Origin: Lysobacterales bacterium
GTDB lineage: Bacteria > Pseudomonadota > Gammaproteobacteria > Xanthomonadales > SZUA-36
Assembly: GCA_009692275.1 (NCBI GenBank)
Contig: SHZL01000127.1
Span: 1 to 7,859 of the forward strand
Direction: 5' to 3'
Length of the DNA stretch: 7,859 bases
Shown here: one piece after another, positions 1-5,547 of the stretch
How positions within the stretch are numbered: position 1 is the stretch's first letter
Layout: the number at the start of each line of letters is the position of its first letter
Position numbers and translations under genes: made by a program
Notes under the pieces: generated by a model
Seen by the model: the letters and a program-made list of their open reading frames with translations, nothing else
The model's database searches: none
Told to the model about the DNA's origin: nothing

Positions 1-1
1 C

Positions 2-1096
2 CTGGGGCCATGGATTCCGGTGATCAGGGACGACAAACTATATGGCCGCGGTGGCGCAGACGATGGCTATGCAGCTTTCGGGTCCCTGACGGCCATTATG
101 GCAGTGCAGCGCGAAAAACTTCCCCATGCGCGATGCGTGGTGATCATCGAGGCCTGCGAAGAGTCCGGCAGCTACGATCTGCCTTTCTATATCGAACACC
201 TGGCAGCCAGGGTCGGCACACCTTCACTGGTGATTTGCCTGGATTCAGGTGCGGGTAATTACGAACAACTGTGGCTGACGATTTCATTGCGCGGCCTGGC
301 CGGAGGAACCCTGCGGGCTGATGTGCTCAGGGAAGGCGCGCATTCCGGTTATGCATCGGGCGTTGTACCGTCGAGTTTCAGGGTTCTGCGGCATTTGTTG
401 AGCCGGCTCGAGGACGAGAACACCGGCCGGGTGCTACCCGACTACCTGTATGCCGAAATTCCGCAACAGAGGCTGGAACAAACCCGGCAGGTGGCCGAAT
501 CCCTGGGCGACAAAGTGTTCACGGCCTACCCGTTCATCGATGGCATGCAGCCCATGGCAGACAATAATACCGAACGCCTGCTCAACCGCACCTGGCGCCC
601 GTCTCTGTCTGTTACGGGTGCAGAAGGCCTGCCTGCGCTGGCCAATGCCGGCAACGTATTGCGTCCATATACTTCCCTCAAACTCTCAATGCGCCTGCCA
701 CCCACCGTGGATGGGGAAGAAGCCAACCGGCGCATGAAGCAGACCCTGGAATCCAATCCGCCGCACGGCGCCAGGGTGGAGTTCCAGGCCGACCAGTCGG
801 CATCCGGGTGGAACGCACCTGCCGTCGCTCCCTGGCTGCATGCTTCCCTGGAAAAGGCTTCACAGACCAGCTACCAGCGTAGCGTCATGTACATGGGAGA
901 AGGCGGAACCATTCCGTTCATGGCCATGCTGGGCGATGCGTTCCCGCAAGCCCAGTTCATGATAACGGGTGTGTTGGGGCCCAATTCCAATGCGCACGGC
1001 CCGAATGAATTCCTGCATATCCCCTTTGCCCGCAAGCTCACCAGTTGCGTTGCACGGGTGATCAGCGATCACTATCAACGCGAGTCCAATTTATAA
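2..1096 (+). CDS. M20 family zinc metallopeptidase (dipeptidase/deacylase type), 5'-truncated
   Basis: The frame is open from the first bases of the window, so the start and the first metal-binding H-x-D motif lie upstream. 364 residues are visible. M20 enzymes hydrolyse dipeptides or N-acyl amino acids with two zinc ions. Visible landmarks, counted from the first codon here: GRGGADDG near residues 15-22 with the bridging Asp at 20; the Glu pair of EACEESGS at 53-54 (catalytic base and metal ligand); Asp81 in CLDSG (metal ligand); His114 in REGAHSG, at the start of the dimerisation/lid domain; and a final metal-ligand His332 in NAHGPNEF. The C-terminal half is complete and ends at TAA. Homologues run to about 470 residues, so roughly 100 are missing. 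No signal peptide can be judged. The family call is firm; the substrate cannot be read from sequence. The next gene starts 72 bases on, on the same strand, and may be co-transcribed. Confidence 0.9.
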   Translation: MGPWIPVIRDDKLYGRGGADDGYAAFGSLTAIMAVQREKLPHARCVVIIEACEESGSYDLPFYIEHLAARVGTPSLVICLDSGAGNYEQLWLTISLRGLAGGTLRADVLREGAHSGYASGVVPSSFRVLRHLLSRLEDENTGRVLPDYLYAEIPQQRLEQTRQVAESLGDKVFTAYPFIDGMQPMADNNTERLLNRTWRPSLSVTGAEGLPALANAGNVLRPYTSLKLSMRLPPTVDGEEANRRMKQTLESNPPHGARVEFQADQSASGWNAPAVAPWLHASLEKASQTSYQRSVMYMGEGGTIPFMAMLGDAFPQAQFMITGVLGPNSNAHGPNEFLHIPFARKLTSCVARVISDHYQRESNL

Positions 1097-1105
1097 AGGT
1101 TCTAA

Positions 1106-1159
1106 CCATGCACATCGAAGGAGCCATGCACATCGAAGGAGCCATGCACATCGAAGGAG
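1106..1159 (+). repeat. Three perfect tandem 18-bp repeats carrying an ATG and a Shine-Dalgarno core
   Basis: The unit CCATGCACATCGAAGGAG occurs three times without a mismatch at 1106-1123, 1124-1141 and 1142-1159. It sits between the stop of the M20 gene and the start of the secreted SRPBCC-like gene. Each unit holds an ATG (1108, 1126, 1144) and an AAGGAG. The unit length is a multiple of three, so the three ATGs share one frame, which is also the frame of the intact 3' half of the damaged gene downstream. In-frame reading gives a repeated MHIEGA. Replication slippage of a leader segment is the simplest origin. Confidence 0.95.
1154..1159 (+). promoter_or_regulatory. Shine-Dalgarno site for the 1169 start
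   Basis: AAGGAG lies 9 bases before the ATG at 1169, which is good spacing. The same hexamer in the two upstream repeat units is followed by an ATG only two bases later, too close to serve that ATG well. The third copy therefore best serves the start of the signal-peptide reading frame. Confidence 0.7.
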
Positions 1160-1168
1160 ATTATCAGC

Positions 1169-1563
1169 ATGCTCAAGCGAATCCTGTGGTCCGGCCTGCT
1201 CGTAGCGGTGCCTTTTCTTTGCCACGCGGAAGTTTCCAGCGCCAGCGCGTCCGGGTTTACCGTCACGCAATCCGTGAGCACCTCGAGCCAAAAGGCGAAG
1301 TCGCGCACCTGCGCGTCATCTATTTTAACCCCGGCAAGCAAGTGCGGTTTGATGGCGCCCTGGGTCCACTGCAGAGCATGGCAGCACAGGGACGCATGAT
1401 CTGGAAGCTCAGCCCTGCCCCAAGCGGCAGTGGCAGCACCATCACTTTTACGTACCTGGTCAGCGGCTCAGCTGAGGGTGGCTTTACCGCCATCGCGCCT
1501 GCTGTAGATGGTGTGCTCAAGCAGCAAATCGAACGATTGGCCGGCTACCTGGACCAGCCATAG
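1169..1563 (+). pseudogene. Secreted SRPBCC (START/AHSA1-like) protein, frameshifted with an internal deletion
   Basis: The ATG at 1169 has a strong ribosome binding site and opens a convincing signal peptide: MLKR, a hydrophobic core LLVAVPFL, and a likely cut after CHA. It continues SASGFTVTQSV, the usual first strand of small periplasmic SRPBCC proteins. That frame then degenerates and stops at 1397-1399. From about 1290 the family pattern resumes in another frame: EVAHLRVIYFNPGKQVRF, GALGPLQSMAAQGRMIWKL, a beta-rich segment, and a C-terminal helix ending in ERLAGYLDQP with TAG at 1561-1563. From memory of the family, the first strand and the HLRV strand should be separated by about 45-50 residues (helical region and WW-type segment). 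Those are absent, so a deletion plus a frame change near 1275-1292 is inferred. A sequencing or assembly error could mimic this. Its 3' end is 7 bases from the converging CDF gene, leaving no room for a separate terminator. Confidence 0.72.
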
Positions 1564-1570
1564 CCGCGCT

Positions 1571-2488
1571 TCAATCAGCGCAGTGGGCGGCCTGGTGGCA
1601 AGTCGCATCACTACCTGGCCGCTCAATCTGGATGGTCGAATGATGGATGCCGAAACGGTGTTCCAGTTGGTGCGACACTTCCTGCAGAAACCCGTCATTG
1701 TCCGGGGCCGGGTCCATCACCAGATGGGCCGTCAGGGCTGTATCGGTAGTGCTCATCGGCCAGATGTGCAGGTCGTGCAGTTGTTGCACGCCGGCCAGGC
1801 TGGACAGATAGGTGCGCACTTCCGCGGGGTCCACGCCCCGCGGCACAGCGTCCACTGCCAGGTCCAGCGAGTCGCGCAACAGGCGCCAGGTCGACAGGAG
1901 AATAACGGTTGCGATCACCAGGCTGATGGCTGGGTCAAGCCAGTAGAAGCCGTAGAGCCAGATCAGCAGCCCGGACAGCACCACGCCCACGGACACGGCG
2001 GCGTCTGCCGCCATGTGCAGGTATGCGCCGCGGATGTTCAGATCAAAGTCTTTGCCGGACAGAAACAGCAGGGCAGTTGCACCATTGACCACAACTCCGA
2101 CGGCAGCGACGATCATGATCGTCATGCCTTTTGGTGGTACGGGTTGTTCCAACAGGCGGTTAATCGCTGCCCAACCAATCGCGCCCACGGCTCCCATCAA
2201 CAGCAGGGAACTGAACAGTGATGCGAGTATGGTAGCGCGCGAATAACCATAGGTCCGGCGTGCCGACGGGCGGCGGCGGGCCAGGGCAGCAGCACCCCAG
2301 GCCAGCAGTAGTGAAAGCACGTCGCTGAGGTTATGTCCCGCATCGGTGAGCAAAGCCAGTGAGCCTGACATCGCACCTGCACCCGCCTCGATCATGACGA
2401 ATGCGGCATTCAGGCTCACACCCAGCGCGAATGCGCGATCGTAGTTCGGCGGGGCGTGGTGGTGGTCGTGTCCGGCGCTGCGATTCAT
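1571..2488 (-). CDS. Cation diffusion facilitator (CDF, CzcD/ZitB-like) metal efflux protein
   Basis: 305 residues, a typical size for the family. CDF proteins are inner-membrane dimers that export Zn2+, Co2+, Cd2+ or Mn2+ in exchange for protons. The N terminus is His-rich (GHDHHH, residues 6-11). Six membrane segments can be traced between about residues 18 and 200. The metal site is visible as TDAGHNLSD in TM2 (Asp49, His52, Asp56) and HMAAD in TM5 (His158, Asp162). The cytoplasmic C-terminal domain carries LHDLHIW (His238, His241) and a late His pair in GIHHSTIQIE. The H-x3-D pair in both helices favours the Zn/Cd/Co (CzcD-like) group over the D-x3-D Mn group, but substrate remains inferred. 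The ATG at 2488 has AAGGG only one base upstream, a poor spacing. The gene starts 12 bases after the stop of the GDT1-family gene, so the two probably share a transcript. Confidence 0.93.
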   Translation of the reverse strand: MNRSAGHDHHHAPPNYDRAFALGVSLNAAFVMIEAGAGAMSGSLALLTDAGHNLSDVLSLLLAWGAAALARRRPSARRTYGYSRATILASLFSSLLLMGAVGAIGWAAINRLLEQPVPPKGMTIMIVAAVGVVVNGATALLFLSGKDFDLNIRGAYLHMAADAAVSVGVVLSGLLIWLYGFYWLDPAISLVIATVILLSTWRLLRDSLDLAVDAVPRGVDPAEVRTYLSSLAGVQQLHDLHIWPMSTTDTALTAHLVMDPAPDNDGFLQEVSHQLEHRFGIHHSTIQIERPGSDATCHQAAHCAD

Positions 2489-2500
2489 GCCCTTGCCGGT

Positions 2501-2785
2501 TTAAGCCGCCTGCAATCCGTGATACAGAGTCCAGGCGCCGATCAGGATAAAGCCGCTGCCGGCGATGATGGACAGGATTTTCATGTTGATGAACTGGGAT
2601 AACAGGTTGCCTGCTACGACGCCAATGGCGCTGGCCAGCACCAGCGCCGAGGCCGAACCAAGGAACACCACCCATTTGCTCACCGCCTTGTCCGTGGCAA
2701 ACAACATCGTGACCAGTTGCGTCTTGTCCGCCATTTCCGCAATAAAGATACTGACAAACACGGTAGCTAATAATTTCCAGTCCAC
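2501..2785 (-). CDS. Single-domain GDT1/TMEM165 (UPF0016) family membrane protein, probable cation (Mn2+/Ca2+) transporter
   Basis: 94 residues from a GTG start at 2785, reading VDWKLLATVFVSIF, which matches the usual MDWKLL-type beginning of bacterial half-size members. An AGGG lies about 8 bases upstream. The open frame extends to an ATG at 2920, but the extra 45 residues look non-coding. The signature is EMADKTQ at residues 17-23. The family motif is E-x-G-D-K/R-T/S, so the Gly is Ala here. Three hydrophobic helices are visible (about residues 5-24, 37-60 and 70-90). Family members, including bacterial MneA and human TMEM165, export or exchange Mn2+ or Ca2+. A half-size protein would need to dimerise to form the six-helix carrier. 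It is followed closely by the CDF gene, suggesting a small metal-homeostasis operon. I saw no yybP-ykoY manganese riboswitch upstream. Confidence 0.85.
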   Translation of the reverse strand: MDWKLLATVFVSIFIAEMADKTQLVTMLFATDKAVSKWVVFLGSASALVLASAIGVVAGNLLSQFINMKILSIIAGSGFILIGAWTLYHGLQAA

Positions 2786-2853
2786 AAGCTTGGCCCTATG
2801 CAAGAATCCAGGCCAATAGTGTACCTGTTCCCATCCGCTTTCTTCGCACCGCA

Positions 2854-2883
2854 TGGACTCGTTACAGCGGACCCTGATAAAAT
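2854..2883 (+). promoter_or_regulatory. Possible sigma-70 promoter for ilvE
   Basis: TGGACT (2854-2859, four of six bases of the -35 consensus) is followed after 18 bases by TAAAAT (2878-2883, five of six of the -10 consensus). It faces ilvE and would give a leader of about 55 bases. It lies in the 159-base region between the divergent GDT1 and ilvE starts. Weak support from sequence alone. Confidence 0.3.
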
Positions 2884-2944
2884 GCACGATTGGGTCCGGC
2901 GCTAAGAGCGGGGCCTCCATTTCAAATTCCAGGCGAATTCCACG

Positions 2945-3862
2945 ATGACCGAGACAAGCTCTATCTGGTTCAACGGCAAGCTACGCGATCACGCTGAATG
3001 CACGGTTCATGTTTTAAGCCACGCGCTGCATTACGGCAGCTCGGTGTTTGAAGGGATTCGTGCCTACGAAACCCCTAACGGCACCATCGTGTTCCGCCTC
3101 AGAGACCACCTCAAGAGATTGCGCTACTCGGCCAATGTGTACCGCATTCCACTGACCTACAGTGATGAAGCGCTAAACCAGGCGTGCCGGGACACCGTCC
3201 GGGCAAACGGCTTTACCAGTGCGTACTTAAGGCCACTGGTCATGCGCGGTAACTGTGGCCTCGGCGTGATGCCCAAGAACATGGACATCGTGGATGTCGT
3301 GATCATTGCCACCCAGTGGGGCGCATATCTGGGCGAAGAAGGACTGCGCAACGGCATCCGCGCCTGTTTCACCTCGTGGCAACGGCTGGCTCCGAACACC
3401 ATTCCGGCGGGTGTGAAGGCCGGCGGAAATTACCTGTCCAGCCAGCTGATCGGCCTTGAAGCCAGGGACCGTGGATGCGAAGAAGGCATTGCTCTGGGCA
3501 CTGATGGCCTGCTCAGTGAAGGCGCTGGTGAGAACATGTTCATGGTCGCGCAGGGCCGGGTGATCACTTCGCCAGCCTCGGCCTCGATACTGAGTGGTAT
3601 CACGCGCCACACCGTCATGACACTGGCGACCGAAATGGGCCTGCCCGTGGTCGAGCAAACTATTGCCCGTGAACAACTCTATGCAGCCGACGAAGTGTTC
3701 ATGACCGGCACTGCCGCCGAAGTTACCCCGGTGCGCCAGATTGACCACATGACCATAGGCGCCGGTGGCTGCGGCCCGGTCACACGAAAAATCCAGGACG
3801 CCTTCTTTGGGCTGTTCAACGGCAAGACGAAAGACAAGTGGGGCTGGCTGGAGCCGCTTTAA
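2945..3862 (+). CDS. ilvE: Branched-chain amino acid aminotransferase, fold-type IV PLP enzyme
   Basis: 305 residues, close to the roughly 309 of E. coli IlvE. It transfers the amino group between glutamate and the 2-keto acids of leucine, isoleucine and valine, the last step of their synthesis, in the cytoplasm. Landmarks: IWFNGKL at the N terminus; HALHYGSSVFEGIRAY (26-41); the PLP-binding lysine Lys158 in VKAGGNYLSSQL; LSEGAGENMF (190-199) with Glu192 expected to contact the pyridine nitrogen; SGITRHTV (217-224); and TGTAAEVTPVRQID (254-267). The ending TKDKWGWLEPL resembles the usual C terminus of this family. The ATG at 2945 starts the conserved beginning; the only Shine-Dalgarno candidate is a weak AGGCG 9 bases upstream. 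It stands alone, not within an ilv operon. Its stop is 21 bases before the first structured repeat. Confidence 0.93.
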   Translation: MTETSSIWFNGKLRDHAECTVHVLSHALHYGSSVFEGIRAYETPNGTIVFRLRDHLKRLRYSANVYRIPLTYSDEALNQACRDTVRANGFTSAYLRPLVMRGNCGLGVMPKNMDIVDVVIIATQWGAYLGEEGLRNGIRACFTSWQRLAPNTIPAGVKAGGNYLSSQLIGLEARDRGCEEGIALGTDGLLSEGAGENMFMVAQGRVITSPASASILSGITRHTVMTLATEMGLPVVEQTIAREQLYAADEVFMTGTAAEVTPVRQIDHMTIGAGGCGPVTRKIQDAFFGLFNGKTKDKWGWLEPL

Positions 3863-3883
3863 TAGCCTTGCTGTTGAGTAGCT

Positions 3884-4033
3884 GCCGGGCCCGGGAATCG
3901 GCTTGGGGGCGCGAGCTGTGACCGGTACCACTTCCCGGGAGACGCCGTAAATACATCCCTGTAGGCTTGGATGCGGCTTCCCTGCCGCATACACTCCCTG
4001 GAAGTGATCCCCGCCCCAACTCGCTTGGCTCTG
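3884..4033 (-). repeat. Structured dispersed repeat, copy A (minus orientation)
   Basis: A 150-base element that aligns without gaps to copy B at 4229-4378, about 115 of 150 positions identical by hand count. Read on the minus strand, an outer stem pairs 3994-4006 with 3929-3941 (one mismatch) and can be extended outward with interruptions. It encloses hairpin 1 (3971-3990, 7-bp stem ATGCGGC/GCCGCAT, loop AGGGAA) and hairpin 2 (3952-3963, stem TAC/GTA, loop AGGGAT). The downstream tail CAGCTCGCGCCCCCAAGC is identical in both copies. It begins 21 bases after the ilvE stop and may act as its 3' end structure. I saw no protein-coding signal in it. Confidence 0.88.
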
Positions 4034-4228
4034 ACGCACCGCCCGCAGTGGGAAGCTCAAGTCCAAACCGTTCCACGAAGTCTCAAAGCTGAGCAAACGC
4101 TGGCACGGTGACTCAAGGACAGGGAGGGGGGAGTTCTTTCTGGACCGTCGCCAGCAGGGCGGGTATTGCTCCCGGCAATCCTTCCGCATTTCCTCCATCC
4201 GTGGAGGTCGAAGCTGGCGAGGAGCCTA
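4034..4228. other. Non-coding spacer between the two inverted repeat copies
   Basis: 195 bases with no supportable gene. The one distinct structure is a 6-bp perfect hairpin at 4192-4207 (CCTCCA, four-base loop, TGGAGG), whose loop on the minus strand is CGGA. A run of six Gs lies near 4130. A long open frame crosses this stretch on the minus strand, but it also runs antisense through ilvE and through repeat copy A, so it is not credible as a protein. Confidence 0.6.
4192..4207 (-). other. Short perfect hairpin in the spacer, GGA loop on the minus strand
   Basis: CCTCCA at 4192-4197 is the exact complement of TGGAGG at 4202-4207, leaving a four-base loop. Read on the minus strand the loop is CGGA, preceded by A, which again gives an A-N-GGA motif like the loops of the flanking repeats. 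There is no U-tract, so it is not a classical terminator. Confidence 0.45.
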
Positions 4229-4378
4229 CAGGGCTAAGCGAGATGTGGCGGATATCCCTTCCCAGGAGCGTATGAAACAGGGATGTTTCATTCGAGCCCC
4301 CAGGGATGGGTTTACGGCGTCTCCTGGGAAGGGATATCGGCCGCAGCTCGCGCCCCCAAGCTAATACCCGGTCCAGCC
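4229..4378 (+). repeat. Structured dispersed repeat, copy B (plus orientation)
   Basis: Same length as copy A and in the opposite orientation. The outer stem is an 18-bp perfect inverted repeat, 4251-4268 with 4321-4338. It encloses hairpin 1 (4272-4291, stem ATGAAAC/GTTTCAT, loop AGGGAT) and hairpin 2 (4299-4310, stem CCC/GGG, loop AGGGAT). A further conserved pairing is possible between GCGAG (4238-4242) and CTCGC (4347-4351). The end of the element lies 7 bases from the stop of the converging oxidoreductase gene, mirroring how copy A sits next to the ilvE stop. Stem bases that differ from copy A do so in compensating pairs. Confidence 0.9.
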
Positions 4379-4385
4379 TGGGGGG

Positions 4386-5435
4386 TTAGTGCGGACGCGC
4401 CAGCACGCGTACTGGCACATCGAGGCCGAATTCAAATGAATCGTAATACAGCCGGTCTTGCGGCAATCCCCGCGCCCGGAACGCGGCTCTGGCCGAGTCA
4501 ATCATGGCGGGCGGGCCACTCATGTACACGTCAAATACCGCAAGGTCCGGATGGTCATGCAGCACGGCATCGTGCACCAGGCCCTTGAAGTGAGCCTGCC
4601 ACTGAGGGTCTGCTTCTTCAGACAATGCGCGGTGGTAGTGGATATGGGTGTGATCCCGGGCCCAGCCTGAAGGCAGGTCGTCGAGGTACAGGTCGGCCCG
4701 CGTGCGGGCACCCCAGTAGAGGTGAATTTCCCGGCGATCGCCGTTTTCCAGCAGGTCTTCAATCATGGATTTCAGCGGTGCAAACCCCGTTCCGCCGCCC
4801 ATCATGATCATTGGCCGGTTGGGCTCATCATTGCGCACAAAAAAATTGCCGAGAGGCCCCTCGAGCCGCAGGATATCCCGCAGCTGCAAGGTAGCAAAAA
4901 CAAAGCCGGTGAAATCTCCGCCATCGATGTGGCGGATGTGCAGTTCAATCTCGTCTTCAAGGGAGGGGCGGCTGGAGATGGAAAAGGCCCTTCTTTTTCC
5001 GCCCTGCAGCAGGACGTCCACGTACTGCCCGGCGAGGAACTGCAGCCGTTGGGCTGAAGGCAATTTCAGGCGCAGGCGCACCACGTTGCTCGACAGTATG
5101 GTTTTTTCGAGTACGCGCGCGGGCAACAAGCGCACTTCGATGTCCCGCACGGCTTCGATTTCCCTTACCGAGATGACCAGGTTTTCGATCGGCTCCGCCT
5201 GGCACATCAGGGCAAAACCTTCCGCGAGGTCGCTGCGTTCCAGTGCCAGGGGTGGATGGAACGGGTAGTGCACCTCGCCCTGCAACACCTGGCCTTTGCA
5301 ACTGCCGCAGGTGCCGTTCTTGCAGGAATAGGGCAGCATTACACCCTGCCGCAATGCGGCTGAAAGTATACTTTCGCCTGAATTGACTACGAAGCTGCGG
5401 TCACCACCGGCCAACCGGACCTGGAATTGCTGCAA
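4386..5435 (-). CDS. 2Fe-2S ferredoxin / FAD / NAD(P)H oxidoreductase (CDP-6-deoxy-delta-3,4-glucoseen reductase-like)
   Basis: 349 residues from a TTG start at 5435. Domains in order: a plant-type 2Fe-2S ferredoxin domain at about 1-95, with Cys38, Cys43, Cys46 and Cys78 in the C-x4-C-x2-C...C pattern; an FAD-binding barrel with RAFS at 149-152; and an NAD(P)H-binding domain with GGGTGFAP at 213-220, YWGAR at 240-244, and YMSGPPAMI at 304-312. Such proteins pass electrons from NAD(P)H via FAD to the cluster and on to a partner protein. Databases often name this group after the dideoxysugar reductase, but no sugar genes are nearby, so partner and pathway are unknown. The start was chosen because GGGAG lies 6 bases upstream and the product then begins MQQFQVRL, as in relatives. 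ATGs at 5474, 5477 and 5507 in the same frame lack a ribosome binding site. It ends 7 bases from repeat copy B. Confidence 0.9.
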   Translation of the reverse strand: MQQFQVRLAGGDRSFVVNSGESILSAALRQGVMLPYSCKNGTCGSCKGQVLQGEVHYPFHPPLALERSDLAEGFALMCQAEPIENLVISVREIEAVRDIEVRLLPARVLEKTILSSNVVRLRLKLPSAQRLQFLAGQYVDVLLQGGKRRAFSISSRPSLEDEIELHIRHIDGGDFTGFVFATLQLRDILRLEGPLGNFFVRNDEPNRPMIMMGGGTGFAPLKSMIEDLLENGDRREIHLYWGARTRADLYLDDLPSGWARDHTHIHYHRALSEEADPQWQAHFKGLVHDAVLHDHPDLAVFDVYMSGPPAMIDSARAAFRARGLPQDRLYYDSFEFGLDVPVRVLARPH

Positions 5436-5441
5436 GGCATT

Positions 5442-5446
5442 CTCCC
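5442..5446 (-). promoter_or_regulatory. Shine-Dalgarno site supporting the TTG start at 5435
   Basis: GGGAG on the minus strand, 6 bases before the TTG. No comparable site precedes the in-frame ATGs at 5474, 5477 or 5507, so this site decides the start. Confidence 0.55.
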
Positions 5447-5497
5447 GTAAAGGCAGGTATTCTCGCTGATGCATCATGAAAACCAAAGGAAACTCTG

Positions 5498-5526
5498 ATT
5501 TATTCAAAGCTTCCCAAAAGGTTCAA
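5498..5526 (-). promoter_or_regulatory. Possible promoter for the ferredoxin-type oxidoreductase
   Basis: On the minus strand, TTGAAC (5526-5521) is followed after 17 bases by ATAAAT (5503-5498). The -35 hexamer matches four of six consensus bases and the -10 only three. It would place transcription about 55 bases before the TTG at 5435, in the divergent region shared with the acyltransferase gene. Weak. Confidence 0.22.
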
Positions 5527-5547
5527 CAGACCAGATACGGCAACAGA

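Noticed and set aside
1106..1159. CRISPR array
   Set aside because: The 18-bp units abut directly with no spacers, and no cas gene is present.
1508..2221. A 237-codon plus-strand open frame opposite the CDF gene
   Set aside because: It is antisense to a clear CDF transporter and its translation is low-complexity, rich in Gln, His and Gly, without family features.
2786..2944. Possible yybP-ykoY manganese riboswitch upstream of the GDT1-family gene
   Set aside because: This riboswitch often precedes UPF0016 genes, so I read the minus strand for its conserved junctions. I found no recognisable core.
3227..4198. A 323-codon open frame on the minus strand across ilvE and repeat copy A
   Set aside because: It lies antisense to most of ilvE, runs through the structured repeat, and its translation resembles no protein family. 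Open antisense frames are expected in GC-rich genes.
4251..4338. Classical rho-independent terminator in copy B
   Set aside because: The stem is long and perfect, but the enclosed 52-base multibranched interior and the lack of a following U-tract do not fit an intrinsic terminator.
3863..4385. Insertion sequence remnant or transposase
   Set aside because: No coding signal for a transposase and no target-site duplication was evident. The two inverted copies are internally structured repeats, not clear IS ends, though a MITE-like origin stays open.
4283..4588. A 101-codon plus-strand open frame starting inside repeat copy B
   Set aside because: Its first half is a translation of the dispersed repeat and its second half is antisense to the oxidoreductase. 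Such repeat-derived frames are easily mis-annotated as hypothetical proteins.
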